The position numbers and the translations under genes are program-made. A stretch of DNA of 64,000 bases, from assembly GCA_029244985.1 (NCBI GenBank), contig JAQWQD010000013.1:1-64000 (forward strand), written 5' to 3'. Shown piece after piece: positions 9,239 through 18,235 of the stretch (position 1 is the stretch's first letter; every line of letters starts with the position of its first letter). Below the pieces are notes generated by a model. That model did not search any database. It was not told the origin of the DNA and saw only the letters and a list, made by a program, of their open reading frames with translations. Origin of the DNA: Gammaproteobacteria bacterium (GTDB taxonomy: Bacteria > Pseudomonadota > Gammaproteobacteria > Pseudomonadales > Pseudohongiellaceae).

Positions 9239-9784
9239 ATGACAGTGCAACAGGGAAATGGAATCAATCCGAAATGGTTGGGCATAATCGCAGTGCTATT
9301 CGGCATTTTGCTGGTTGCTAATCATGGCAACGAATTACTGAAACAATCTGTACTAACTCCTGGATCTGCTGCGGAACTGTTTGTACCTGCGAACTGTCGT
9401 GCAGATGAATTAGAAGAGGAAGGCCTTAGCCAGCAGGAATGTGAGTTAATGGTAAGTAATGTGCAAATCGCACTAGTATCATCTCCACAATGGTTTCGTC
9501 CAGCAATGTTGTGGTTGTCGGCGCTGGGTATATTTTTTGGTATTTTCTCAATTGTTACTGGGATTGCCTTTGTGGGCGGAAGAAAAATGAATCTAACAAT
9601 GGCGAAATTTTGTTTCGCTGCCTTACTCACCGTTGATCTTTGCACTTTCATTGCTGTCGTGAATACAGGCCCATTGCTCCGCGCACAGTATCTATGGCCG
9701 ACACTACTCTGGTTTTTCATACACTTGACAATTTTTGCAGTGGTGATGAGTTACTCAACTCCCATTGAACAGGAAAACAGCTAA
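9239..9784 (+). CDS. Four-helix inner-membrane protein, unknown function
   Basis: 181 residues with four predicted membrane segments (about 14-32, 85-107, 118-138 and 148-168). Between the first and second lies a loop of about 50 residues containing two Cys (NCRADELEE...QECELM) that could form a disulfide if periplasmic. I do not recognise the family. It begins 20 bases after the degenerate amidohydrolase and its TAA overlaps the ATG of the cytochrome b561 gene (TAATG), so translation of the two is coupled. Context suggests a partner of the cytochrome. Confidence 0.75.
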   Translation: MTVQQGNGINPKWLGIIAVLFGILLVANHGNELLKQSVLTPGSAAELFVPANCRADELEEEGLSQQECELMVSNVQIALVSSPQWFRPAMLWLSALGIFFGIFSIVTGIAFVGGRKMNLTMAKFCFAALLTVDLCTFIAVVNTGPLLRAQYLWPTLLWFFIHLTIFAVVMSYSTPIEQENS

Positions 9785-10317
9785 TGGAAGGAGCATTACC
9801 AAAGTCCAAAGTTGTTTTGCATTGGTTGACTGCTGCAGCGGTATTTTTTCTTTTCGTTTCAAGTTGGTGGATGTTAGCGCTGCCTCTGCCCTCTGAGAAC
9901 TTTACCTACCGAGAGTTGCCATTTCAATTGCATAAGAATATTGGAATTACGGTATTGATTGTGGTCATTGTGATGATCACAATGCGGATAAAATCTAAAA
10001 TGAATAAACCACAAATGGCTAGAACAAGATTAGGAAAACTTGCTGATCTTGATCATATGCTTACCTATTTTCTTATTACTGCTTGTTGTCTCAGCGGCTA
10101 TCTTTCTTCTTCTTTCAGCGGTTGGGAGACCACTTGGTGGTGGCTAATCAATTTCCCGACATGGTCCGAAGAGAATGATGTATTGAATATTCTTTTTTCT
10201 GACATACACATGTGGACATGTTGGGCCTTGTTAGCAGCTATTGCCTTACACATTGGCGCAGCCCTATATCATATTTTTCGAAACGACGAAGCTATTATCA
10301 AAATGTTTCGTTTGTAG
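9784..10317 (+). CDS. Cytochrome b561 family protein
   Basis: 177 residues with four membrane helices and the histidines expected for two b haems: VVLHWLTA in helix 1, QLHKNIG in helix 2, DIHMW and ALHIGAALYH near helix 4. This is the bacterial cytochrome b561 pattern (PF01292), a membrane electron carrier often accepting electrons from quinol or a periplasmic donor. Its ATG overlaps the stop of the upstream membrane protein. It sits between amidohydrolases and threonine synthase, neither of which needs a cytochrome, so the physiological donor is not evident. Confidence 0.88.
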   Translation: MEGALPKSKVVLHWLTAAAVFFLFVSSWWMLALPLPSENFTYRELPFQLHKNIGITVLIVVIVMITMRIKSKMNKPQMARTRLGKLADLDHMLTYFLITACCLSGYLSSSFSGWETTWWWLINFPTWSEENDVLNILFSDIHMWTCWALLAAIALHIGAALYHIFRNDEAIIKMFRL

Positions 10318-10351
10318 TCGCGCACTTATAAGGTTTTAGGATTAATAACTA

Positions 10352-11581
10352 ATGCAAGAATTTTCAACATTTGTCACACACCTTGAATGTAGTTACACCG
10401 GAAAGCTGTACCCTGCTGATCAATTGCATGGCCTTTCAGAAGCAGGTAAGCCTTTGTTAGTGCGCTATGACCTGGAAGGCATAGCGAAAGCGGTGTCCAA
10501 GAACGATTTACAACAAAGGCGGCCAGAGTTTTGGCGTTACCGCGAGCTTTTGCCTGTTCGTAAATCTGAAAATGTAGTTCGTCTTGGTGAATTGATGACC
10601 CCTATTCTTCCCGCTACGAAGCTTCAGCAGGAACTAGGATGTGGCGAAATACTGATAAAGGACGAAGGCCGATTACCAACAGGCTCATTCAAAGCCAGGG
10701 GGCTCGCTCTAGCAGTTGCAATGGCGAAAGAATTAGGTGTAACGCGCATGGCCATGCCTACCAATGGCAATGCAGGTGCTGCACTTGCCGCCTACTGCTC
10801 TCGAGCAGGCATTGAGACTTTTGTTTTCTGCCCAGAGGACACTCCTAGAGTAAATATTGAAGAAATCGCATTTCAAGGGGCAAAGACTTTTCTCGCCAAC
10901 GGCTACATTAATGATTGCGGGAAGATCGTCGGAGAAGGTAAGGAAGCGATGAATTGGTTCGACACCTCTACCCTGAAGGAGCCTTATAGAATTGAAGGCA
11001 AAAAGACAATGGGACTGGAGTTAGCAGAACAAATGCATTGGACTGTTCCCGATGTCATCCTTTACCCAACGGGGGGAGGAACGGGGCTAATTGGAATGTG
11101 GAAAGCCTTTGATGAGTTAGAAGCAATTGGTTGGATTGGGCCAAAGCGTCCGCGCATGGTTGCTGTTCAAGCAGAAGGCTGCGCGCCTATTGTTCACGCT
11201 TATGATGCAGGAGAACGGCATGCTGAACCTTGGCAAAACGCAGTGACTATTGCTTCTGGAATTAGAGTGCCAGCGGCAGTTGGCGATTTTCTTATTCTTG
11301 ATGCGGTCAGAGAGAGTAATGGCTTTGCGGTTGCTGTAAGTGATGATGCGATAAACGAAGCCCATAAAGAATGTGCTCTTAAAGAGGGGATTTTGCTGTG
11401 CCCCGAAGGTGCCGCAACATTGGCAGCTCTAAAACAAGAATTAGTAACTGGACGCATTAATCCGAATGAACAAGTCATGTTGTTCAATTGTGCGACGGGA
11501 TTGAAATACCCGATGGAATCAGAACATAAGACCATCGACCTTAGTAAGCCAATAGACTATGACTTTATAAGAGAGTCTTAG
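10352..11581 (+). CDS. thrC: Threonine synthase
   Basis: 409 residues, fold-type II PLP enzyme. A short N-terminal domain (LECSYTGKLYPADQL) resembles the degenerate zinc-ribbon start of plant/archaeal-type threonine synthases. The PLP lysine is in PTGSFKARG at about residue 113, the phosphate loop is in YPTGGGTGLIG. The reaction is O-phospho-L-homoserine to L-threonine plus phosphate, in the cytoplasm. The other thr genes are not in the window. It starts 34 bases after the cytochrome b561 gene with no visible terminator between, so it may be read from the same transcript. A related fold-II enzyme (for example a dehydratase) is a less likely alternative. Confidence 0.87.
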   Translation: MQEFSTFVTHLECSYTGKLYPADQLHGLSEAGKPLLVRYDLEGIAKAVSKNDLQQRRPEFWRYRELLPVRKSENVVRLGELMTPILPATKLQQELGCGEILIKDEGRLPTGSFKARGLALAVAMAKELGVTRMAMPTNGNAGAALAAYCSRAGIETFVFCPEDTPRVNIEEIAFQGAKTFLANGYINDCGKIVGEGKEAMNWFDTSTLKEPYRIEGKKTMGLELAEQMHWTVPDVILYPTGGGTGLIGMWKAFDELEAIGWIGPKRPRMVAVQAEGCAPIVHAYDAGERHAEPWQNAVTIASGIRVPAAVGDFLILDAVRESNGFAVAVSDDAINEAHKECALKEGILLCPEGAATLAALKQELVTGRINPNEQVMLFNCATGLKYPMESEHKTIDLSKPIDYDFIRES

Positions 11582-11712
11582 TCACGCGGGTATAAATGAT
11601 TCCTTGTGAATTTTGGCCTGCATTAGTAGTAATACATTTTTTGAATTCGACTCGGTCTACCTATCAAACCCGCGAGTTATCAGCAATCTATCGAGGATTG
11701 GAAGCGAGAATA

Positions 11713-12369
11713 ATGACAAATCAACAAGAAGAATTTAATGGAATAGATCTCTATACCTGGGCAACGCCAAATGGGCGTAAAGTTTCGATTATGTTAGAAG
11801 AGCTGGAACTACCCTACCGGGTATTTCCCGTTGACATTACTCAAGGTGATCAACACCGCCCCGAATTCTTGGCGTTTAGTCCCAATAATAAAATCCCGGC
11901 CATAATTGACCACGAGACTGGCGCAGGGATGATGGAGTCAGGTGCAATACTTATGTATTTGGCACAGAAGACCGGCAAACTTATGCAGTCTTCCGGCGAC
12001 AAGTATTGGCAGCAAATGCAATGGTTGATGTTTCAAACAGGGCATGTAGGTCCTATGTTGGGGCAGACGCACCATTTTGTGAAATTCAATCCAGGGAAAG
12101 CTCCTTACGCAGAAGAAAGGTATAGCAAAGAGAATGCCCGCCTCTATGAAGTGCTTGAAAATCGCTTACAGGAACGAGATTTTATTTGCGATGACTACTC
12201 TATTGTAGATATCGCGACGTGGCCCTGGATTTCCCGATACGAATTTCAGCAAATGAATTTGAGCGATTACCCTCGCCTCAAAACTTGGTATTTACGAATT
12301 GCAGAAAGGCCCGCGGTGAAAAGGGGATACGCCGTGCCTAGAAAATTATCGGTCCCTATTCCAGGCTAA
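11713..12369 (+). CDS. Glutathione S-transferase, YfcG/YghU-like
   Basis: 218 residues. N-terminal thioredoxin-like domain starting DLYTWATPNGRKVSIMLEEL, with cis-Pro in NNKIPAIID and GAMMESGAIL-type glutathione contacts, followed by an all-helical C-terminal domain. The TPNGRK stretch is typical of the Nu-class YfcG/YghU proteins, which act as glutathione-dependent disulfide-bond reductases or peroxidases. The track ORF has 39 extra residues of unlikely sequence; the ATG at 11713 begins the recognisable protein. It lies about 130 bases after thrC and ends before a hairpin. Confidence 0.88.
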   Translation: MTNQQEEFNGIDLYTWATPNGRKVSIMLEELELPYRVFPVDITQGDQHRPEFLAFSPNNKIPAIIDHETGAGMMESGAILMYLAQKTGKLMQSSGDKYWQQMQWLMFQTGHVGPMLGQTHHFVKFNPGKAPYAEERYSKENARLYEVLENRLQERDFICDDYSIVDIATWPWISRYEFQQMNLSDYPRLKTWYLRIAERPAVKRGYAVPRKLSVPIPG

Positions 12370-12410
12370 TGGTGCGATTCGTAAGCAGGGCGGAATGATA
12401 CTGGGAGACA

Positions 12411-12433
12411 ACTAGATGCGTTATGCATCTAGT
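12411..12433. terminator. Hairpin between convergent genes, possible terminator
   Basis: Perfect 9-bp stem ACTAGATGC / GCATCTAGT with a 5-base loop, 42 bases after the GST stop and 20 bases before the convergent serine hydrolase stop. No T-run follows, so termination is uncertain. Confidence 0.4.
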
Positions 12434-12452
12434 CATTCCCTAGAATGAATCG

Positions 12453-13766
12453 TTAGAAACTGTCGTAGATAATATCGTTTGCGACAGCACGCATATTGGC
12501 TGCTCCAGGTCGGCGTGCACCTTGAGCCTGGATCATTCCCAGCCAGAACATATCCTGACTTGGGTCTATCCAAAACCAAGTTCCTGCCGCACCAGACCAA
12601 TAATAAGTTCCTGGACCTTGCGGTGAATTCGCTAGTTCTGGATCGTAGATAACAGCAAAGTCTACGCCGAAACCAATACCAGGCTGACCTGGCCTATCGG
12701 GTCCGCCTCGAATATCTAGCTCATCTCGCAAACTATTAGTGCGCATTATGCGAACGGATTCTGGCGAAAGAATTTTAGCGCCGTCGAGTTCCCCTTCGTT
12801 AACCAGCATTTGTAAAAATCTGGCGTAGTTGTGAGTCGAGGAAACCAGTCCGCCGCCGCCAGATTCGATTCTATTTGGATCTAAATAACTTGCGCGATCA
12901 GTACGATGAGGACGCTGAACCAGTCGATTGCGCTCTGAATCCCAGTTATGAACTTCAGCGAATCTATGCTGGTCTTCCTCGCGGACATAGAATGTAGTAT
13001 CTCCCATTCCAAGCGGTTCGAATATTTGTTGCTGTAAGAAATCCCCAAATTGCATTCCAGAGATTTGCTGTACGATGTAACCTTGGAGGTCAACTGCCAC
13101 AGAGTAATACCACTGCTCACCAGGTTGGGACAGTAAAGGAATTGCTGCTACCTTATCGACGAGTTGCTCTAAGTCGTCTGAAGCGAGTACTCCAGAATCG
13201 CGGAAAGCATTATTGACCGGATCACTGCCACCCAAGCCATAGCCAAAGCCTGCTGAATGATTTAATAGCTCTCTCATTGTGGGTTGGCGATTTACTGGAA
13301 CCAATTCCATATTCCCGTCAGAGTCATAAGTTGTCATCACCTGAAGGTTTTCAAACTCAGGAATGAATTTGCTAATCGGATCATCAAAATCCCACAGACC
13401 TTGCTCGTGAAGCATCATGAGTGCGACACCGGTAACTGGTTTTGTCATGGAATAAATTCGGAAAAGTGTGTCTTTTGTCATAGGGGCTTGATCGTTGACA
13501 CGAGCAAGTCCTGCAGTTTCGAAAGTAGCCACTTCACCGTCTTTTGCCAGCATCCAAATCATGCCGGCCACATCTTGATCCGCGACGATTTTTTCCATTG
13601 CTGCATCTAAAGATGCAATACCCGTCTCACTAAAACCTGCTGTACCAGCTCCAACCGCAGTTTGCGGCCACGAAGTATCAGCAAAAACATTGGCGTTTAG
13701 AAAGATAAAAGTGGCGAGTATGCTTGTGGCTAACTTGCCAAAGTAAGTTGGTTTCTCTGAATGCAT
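12453..13766 (-). CDS. Secreted serine hydrolase, class C beta-lactamase family
   Basis: 437 residues with a signal peptide ending near NVFADT. The SxxK nucleophile motif is SMTK in RIYSMTKPVTG, the second motif is YYSVAVD (YSV in the YxN position), and HSAGFGYGL follows the first domain. These are the marks of the beta-lactamase/esterase PF00144 family, which covers penicillin-binding-like carboxylesterases, D-aminopeptidases and esterases; true AmpC activity is unlikely given YSV. The ORF-track start is 50 codons too early; ATG 13766 has GGAGG 8 bases upstream and begins the signal peptide. It is a single-gene unit, convergent with the GST. Confidence 0.87.
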   Translation of the reverse strand: MHSEKPTYFGKLATSILATFIFLNANVFADTSWPQTAVGAGTAGFSETGIASLDAAMEKIVADQDVAGMIWMLAKDGEVATFETAGLARVNDQAPMTKDTLFRIYSMTKPVTGVALMMLHEQGLWDFDDPISKFIPEFENLQVMTTYDSDGNMELVPVNRQPTMRELLNHSAGFGYGLGGSDPVNNAFRDSGVLASDDLEQLVDKVAAIPLLSQPGEQWYYSVAVDLQGYIVQQISGMQFGDFLQQQIFEPLGMGDTTFYVREEDQHRFAEVHNWDSERNRLVQRPHRTDRASYLDPNRIESGGGGLVSSTHNYARFLQMLVNEGELDGAKILSPESVRIMRTNSLRDELDIRGGPDRPGQPGIGFGVDFAVIYDPELANSPQGPGTYYWSGAAGTWFWIDPSQDMFWLGMIQAQGARRPGAANMRAVANDIIYDSF

Positions 13767-13898
13767 AAAAATCCTCCGCGCTTGAATTTTGATTCTCCCC
13801 AATCTCGCTAGAACAAAAGAGGTCGAGAGTGAGGAGTAGGCTTGTGTAGATAGTATCGTTGGCTTAAGGCCAATTGTACAGCACCCTTGGGCGAACCG

Positions 13899-13955
13899 TG
13901 CCTCTTTATGGTGCACCCTTTTAGTGCGGTCTTCTTAAGGCACCATTTTGTAGCA
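13899..13955 (+). promoter_or_regulatory. Cluster of NtrC-like binding sites (TGCACC-N5-GGTGCA)
   Basis: Three matches to the NtrC-type dyad: TGCCTC-TTTAT-GGTGCA (13899-13915), TGCACC-CTTTT-AGTGCG (13912-13928) and GGCACC-ATTTT-GTAGCA (13939-13955). Each has one half-site with at least five of six matches and the other with four. They lie about 65-120 bases upstream of a perfect sigma-54 promoter, the position expected of an enhancer. Confidence 0.55.
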
Positions 13956-14018
13956 ATAAAATCAGCTAATTTCAGTTCTGTTCCTCTATAAACCAATGAA
14001 TACGGGCTTTCACGATTG

Positions 14019-14034
14019 TGGCACGACCTTTGCA
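14019..14034 (+). promoter_or_regulatory. Sigma-54 promoter of the TorF-type porin gene
   Basis: TGGCAC-N5-TTGCA matches the sigma-54 -24/-12 consensus fully, including GG at -24 and GC at -12. Transcription would start near 14046, giving a leader of about 57 bases before ATG 14103. Confidence 0.75.
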
Positions 14035-14102
14035 AAACTAGAGAAACATTTACTTTTACGGGCAGGCTTGTCTTGCCAAATCACGTACTTTTGGAGGAAG
14101 AA

Positions 14103-14750
14103 ATGAAAAAACTAACTCATCTGGCTGCGGGTCTCGTTTTAGCATCGAGCGCATTGATTGCCACATCAGCATCTGCAGAAGTGTCCTACAACATCGGGTG
14201 GGCATCTGAATATTACTACCGTGGAATCTTTCAAAACGATTCTTCAGGTTCGGCAGGTATTGATTGGAGTGAGGGTGGCTTTTACGCAGGCAGCTGGGCT
14301 GCCGATGTGGGTGATGGTACGGAAGTGGATGGCTACTTCGGTTACAACTTTGAATTCGATTCAGGATTTACAGCAGGAGTAGGGTTTACTGGTTACTATT
14401 ATACGGGTGAGTTTGACGACACCTATGAAGAAGTAAACTTTAACTTAGGTTATGGACCACTAAGTCTTGGTTATTCTGTAGGTGAATGGGAAGGTTTCGG
14501 AGCGGCACAGGATTATGATTTTCTAGAACTCACCTTTACTGCTGAGAACGGTATTTATGGTACATACGGTACTTTCGGCGATGAGTTCGACGGTGACTAT
14601 ATTCAAATTGGCTGGGGGACTACAATTTCTGAAATCGATATTAGTATTGCTGGTATCTTTAGTAGTGATGAGCTTTCAGATCAGTTGAATTCAGCTGGTC
14701 AGGCAACTGAAAGTGAAGCTATTGTTTTTACTATCGGTAAATCTTTCTAA
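14103..14750 (+). CDS. TorF-family putative outer-membrane porin (TIGR02001)
   Basis: 215 residues: signal peptide ending SASAEVSYN, then a beta-barrel with aromatic-rich strands. The opening NIGWASEYYYRGI and the ending IVFTIGKSF are the conserved ends of the TIGR02001 family, small porin-like barrels of proteobacteria. The start is set by GGAGGAAG 6 bases before ATG 14103; the track ORF runs 29 codons further upstream through the promoter. The upstream region has a sigma-54 promoter and NtrC-like sites, and a strong terminator follows, so this is a separately controlled single gene. Inferred role: uptake of a nitrogenous solute under nitrogen limitation; the solute is unknown. Confidence 0.85.
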   Translation: MKKLTHLAAGLVLASSALIATSASAEVSYNIGWASEYYYRGIFQNDSSGSAGIDWSEGGFYAGSWAADVGDGTEVDGYFGYNFEFDSGFTAGVGFTGYYYTGEFDDTYEEVNFNLGYGPLSLGYSVGEWEGFGAAQDYDFLELTFTAENGIYGTYGTFGDEFDGDYIQIGWGTTISEIDISIAGIFSSDELSDQLNSAGQATESEAIVFTIGKSF

Positions 14751-14786
14751 GTTAAGCTTTTTGTTTATCCATGATGCCTTCCTAGA

Positions 14787-14812
14787 AAGGGCTCCTACGG
14801 AGCCCTTTTTTG
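14787..14812 (+). terminator. Rho-independent terminator after the porin gene
   Basis: Perfect 9-bp stem AAGGGCTCC / GGAGCCCTT with a 3-base loop TAC, followed by six T. Confidence 0.9.
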
Positions 14813-14920
14813 TTGCTTCTATATTTCTGTGTTTACTTTTTTGCTAGCTGCTTTTCTTTCTCAAGGGCTTTTACCTTTCTCTAATTTAAATTGGTAGTTG
14901 ATATTTAGGGGTAATAAATA

Positions 14921-14940
14921 TACTGTATAAATATACAGTA
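14921..14940 (+). promoter_or_regulatory. LexA box (SOS operator) of dnaE2
   Basis: TACTGT-ATAAATAT-ACAGTA: CTGT-N8-ACAG complete, one base different from the 20-base consensus seen in enterobacteria. It ends 15 bases before the dnaE2 ATG, where it would cover the promoter. Confidence 0.92.
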
Positions 14941-14955
14941 TATTAGATCATTATT

Positions 14956-17900
14956 ATGACCCCAAAGCCCCCAGGGGAAACAGAGCTCTCCTCTCAGCTA
15001 GAGCCACTGCCTGCCTATGCAGAGTTGCACTGTATTTCAAATTTTAGTTTTTTACGTGGCGCCTCCTTTCCAGAAGAGCTAGTGAAACGTGCTGACGATC
15101 TCGGTTACTGCGCTATCGCAATTACTGATGAGTGTTCTCTTAGTGGTGTGGTGCGTGCCCACATGGCTGCCAAAGAAAGAGATATTAAACTCATTATTGG
15201 TAGCGAGTTTGTCATGGATAAGGGTTGCCACATAGTTTTGCTTGCGTGCAACCGAACAGGCTATGGAGCCTTAAGTCATTTAATAAGTTGTGCTCGTCGT
15301 GAAACAGAGAAGGGAAGTTATTTTATAGATCGTTCTATGGTGGAAGACAATCTGCCCAAGGACTGTTTGGCATTATGGATTCCCAATTTACAGCAAGAGC
15401 CAGAATTATTGGCTTGCCAGTCTGTTTGGTTAAAACGCCAGTTTTCTAACAAACTTTGGATTGCTACTGAGTTGCTGCTGCGTGGCGATGACCGTTTAAA
15501 ACTAGAGTTTTTACAACAACTAGGAGCACAGTTCGGACTTCCTCTATGCGCAGCTGGTGGTGTCTATATGCATGATCCGGGCCGGCGCATTATGCAGGAT
15601 ACGCTAACTGCAATCCGCCTGATTACACCTATCGAAGACTTGGGTTTCAACGCAGAGAGTAATGGTCAACGTCATTTACGTAATCGAGAACAATTGGCAA
15701 AACTATTCCCCCCTGAGCTTATGGAGGCTAGTGCCGAGATTGCCAGTCGCTGTGATTTTCGATTGGATGAATTACGCTATGAATACCCCCAGGAGCTAGT
15801 CCCTCCTGATTACACTCCACATGGATGGTTACGAGAATTAACTGAAGCTGGTGTCCGCCATCGTTGGCCAAAAGGCGCGACACCGAAAGTGCGCAACCTT
15901 ATCGAGCATGAGTTGGAGTTAATCAAAGAGCTTAATTATGAGCACTACTTCCTAACAGTGCATGACATTGTTGCTTTTGCCCATAGCCAACACATTCTTT
16001 GCCAGGGCCGGGGTTCCGCCGCCAACTCTGCGGTTTGTTATTGTCTGGGTATTACCGAGGTGGATCCGGCCAGAGTTGAAGTGTTATTTGAGCGTTTTAT
16101 TTCCAAAGAGCGGGACGAACCACCAGATATTGATGTTGATTTTGAAAATGCTCGACGAGAAGAAATTATTCAGTACATCTATAAAAAATATGGCCGCAGT
16201 CGCGCCGCTATTGCGGCGACGGTTATTACTTATCGTTCCCGTAGTGCTCTTCGAGATGTGGGTAGGGCGTTAGGTTTGGATAGAGAACTTCTCGACCATT
16301 TAGCAAAGTCTATTTATTCGGGGGATTCGAATCTGAAAGAACAACTAGTGGACGCAAATGTTGATTATGCTGACCCGATTATTCAGCGCCTATTGTTTCT
16401 GGCGCAGTCATTAATAGGGTTTCCCCGTCATTTATCTCAGCATGTAGGTGGATTCATTGTCAGCCAGGGCTTGCTCTCTCATCTGGTTCCCATCGAAAAT
16501 GCCAGCATGGCTGATCGTACAGTTATTCAGTGGGAAAAAGATGATCTTGAATCACTAGGTCTGTTAAAGATCGATGTGTTGGCTCTAGGCATGTTAACCG
16601 CAGTACAGAAGTGCCTGGATATAATTAGTGATTACAGTCGCAAGATCTTAAGCATTCAAAACATTCCATCAGAAGACCCTAAGGTTTACGACATGATGAG
16701 TGATGCTGACACTGTCGGTGTATTCCAGATTGAGTCTCGAGCCCAAATGAGCATGTTGCCTCGATTGCAGCCACGCAGTTATTACGATTTAGTCATTCAG
16801 ATAGCAATAGTGAGGCCTGGCCCTATTCAAGGAGACATGGTGCATCCTTATCTGAATCGGCGAAATGGCAAGGAAGAAGTTATCTATCCTAGTGATGCGG
16901 TCAAAGATGTCTTAGAGCGCACTTTGGGTGTACCGATTTTTCAAGAGCAGGTCATGCAACTTGCCATGGTGGCAGCAGGATTTTCCGGTGGCGAAGCGGA
17001 TCAATTAAGGCGCGCCATGGCTGCCTGGAAACGTAAAGCTGGCTTAGAGTCCTATAGAGAAAAATTGGTTAAGGGTATGCTCAAAAAAGGATATGAAGAA
17101 GAGTTTGCCGAACAATTGTTTAAGCAAATTAAGGGTTTTAGTGATTACGGTTTTCCTGAATCCCATGCTGCCAGCTTTGCCCTGATCGCTTATGTATCTT
17201 CCTGGCTTAAGCTTTATCACCCTGCCGCCTTTTGCTGCGCCCTACTCAATAGCCAGCCCATGGGGTTTTACCCTCCTGCACAACTAATTAATGATGCAAG
17301 ATATCATGGAGTGAACATACTCCCTGTTGATATCAATAAAAGTTTTTATGAAAGCACTCTGGAATTTGATAGTGGCTTCGAAAGACTCTACTCCCCTTGT
17401 GAACAGACAATGGACCCTATGCTTCGTATTGGGTTCAGGCAAGTGAAAGGTATCTCCGATGTCGGAGCATTGGCGATTGTTGAAGCAAGACAGGCAGGTA
17501 AATTTCAAACTATTCAAGAACTGGTGTTTCGTAGCGGTATTAATAAGAAAGACTTGGAGTCATTGGCTGCCGCCGATGCCTTGCAAGAGCTGAGTGGAGA
17601 TCGGCATCGCGCTTTCTGGCAGGCATCTGGCGTTGAAGCAAGATGTCAGGATAGAAATATTAGTCAAGAAAACACTGGGCTAACTACACAAATGAATTTT
17701 TACTCTGATCTCCATTTCGCCGATATCGATTTCGGTGTTGATGTATTGTTACCCGTTGTGAATGAGGGCCAGAACATTGTTGCTGATTATGGTTCGACTG
17801 GCTTTACCCTGCGCCGACATCCAATAGCTCTCTTCCGCAACCATTTGAATTCATATCAGGTTTCTCCAGCCAGCTACTTAACTGCTATAGATAACGATGC

Positions 17901-18180
17901 CCATGTCAAGGTAATAGGCTTAGTAACCTGCCGACAAAGTCCAATGACAGCAGCAGGTGTAACATTTATAACTTTGGAAGACGAAAGCGGGTTTGTCAAT
18001 GTTGTAGTTTGGCCAAAAATTGAGGAGCGCCTTAGGTCTATTGTACGAAAAGCAATGTTAATGGGTGTGGTAGGTAAAGTGCAAAAAAGCGATGGAGTTA
18101 TTCATCTGATTGCACAAGAACTAGTAGATCTAAGTCACTGGTTAGGCTCTATGGAGCTTTCATCACGAAACTTTACCTAA
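14956..18180 (+). CDS. dnaE2: Error-prone DNA polymerase DnaE2 (ImuC)
   Basis: 1074 residues, the usual length for DnaE2. PHP domain at the N terminus (YAELHCISNFSFLRGAS), polymerase core with the catalytic pair in PDIDVDFE at about residue 390, helix-hairpin-helix near residues 830-880, and a C-terminal OB fold (VKVIGLVTCRQ). Known: DnaE2 is the C-family polymerase of the ImuA-ImuB-DnaE2 mutasome, which carries out translesion synthesis after SOS induction. A LexA box lies directly upstream. Its partners imuA and imuB are on the opposite strand, facing it, with only 55 bases between the stops. The common arrangement is a single imuA-imuB-dnaE2 operon, so this layout is notable. Confidence 0.95.
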   Translation: MTPKPPGETELSSQLEPLPAYAELHCISNFSFLRGASFPEELVKRADDLGYCAIAITDECSLSGVVRAHMAAKERDIKLIIGSEFVMDKGCHIVLLACNRTGYGALSHLISCARRETEKGSYFIDRSMVEDNLPKDCLALWIPNLQQEPELLACQSVWLKRQFSNKLWIATELLLRGDDRLKLEFLQQLGAQFGLPLCAAGGVYMHDPGRRIMQDTLTAIRLITPIEDLGFNAESNGQRHLRNREQLAKLFPPELMEASAEIASRCDFRLDELRYEYPQELVPPDYTPHGWLRELTEAGVRHRWPKGATPKVRNLIEHELELIKELNYEHYFLTVHDIVAFAHSQHILCQGRGSAANSAVCYCLGITEVDPARVEVLFERFISKERDEPPDIDVDFENARREEIIQYIYKKYGRSRAAIAATVITYRSRSALRDVGRALGLDRELLDHLAKSIYSGDSNLKEQLVDANVDYADPIIQRLLFLAQSLIGFPRHLSQHVGGFIVSQGLLSHLVPIENASMADRTVIQWEKDDLESLGLLKIDVLALGMLTAVQKCLDIISDYSRKILSIQNIPSEDPKVYDMMSDADTVGVFQIESRAQMSMLPRLQPRSYYDLVIQIAIVRPGPIQGDMVHPYLNRRNGKEEVIYPSDAVKDVLERTLGVPIFQEQVMQLAMVAAGFSGGEADQLRRAMAAWKRKAGLESYREKLVKGMLKKGYEEEFAEQLFKQIKGFSDYGFPESHAASFALIAYVSSWLKLYHPAAFCCALLNSQPMGFYPPAQLINDARYHGVNILPVDINKSFYESTLEFDSGFERLYSPCEQTMDPMLRIGFRQVKGISDVGALAIVEARQAGKFQTIQELVFRSGINKKDLESLAAADALQELSGDRHRAFWQASGVEARCQDRNISQENTGLTTQMNFYSDLHFADIDFGVDVLLPVVNEGQNIVADYGSTGFTLRRHPIALFRNHLNSYQVSPASYLTAIDNDAHVKVIGLVTCRQSPMTAAGVTFITLEDESGFVNVVVWPKIEERLRSIVRKAMLMGVVGKVQKSDGVIHLIAQELVDLSHWLGSMELSSRNFT

Positions 18181-18235
18181 TGATATTAATTTGTGTGTCT
18201 TTACTGCTGCATTTTCTAGAATCGATAACATTTTT

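Noticed and set aside
12453-13766. Serine hydrolase as an antibiotic-resistance beta-lactamase
   Set aside because: The second motif is YSV instead of YAN/YSN and the family is mostly esterases, so no resistance role is claimed.
13808-14035. 75-residue minus ORF upstream of the porin
   Set aside because: Lies over the sigma-54 promoter and enhancer sites and has no recognisable sequence.
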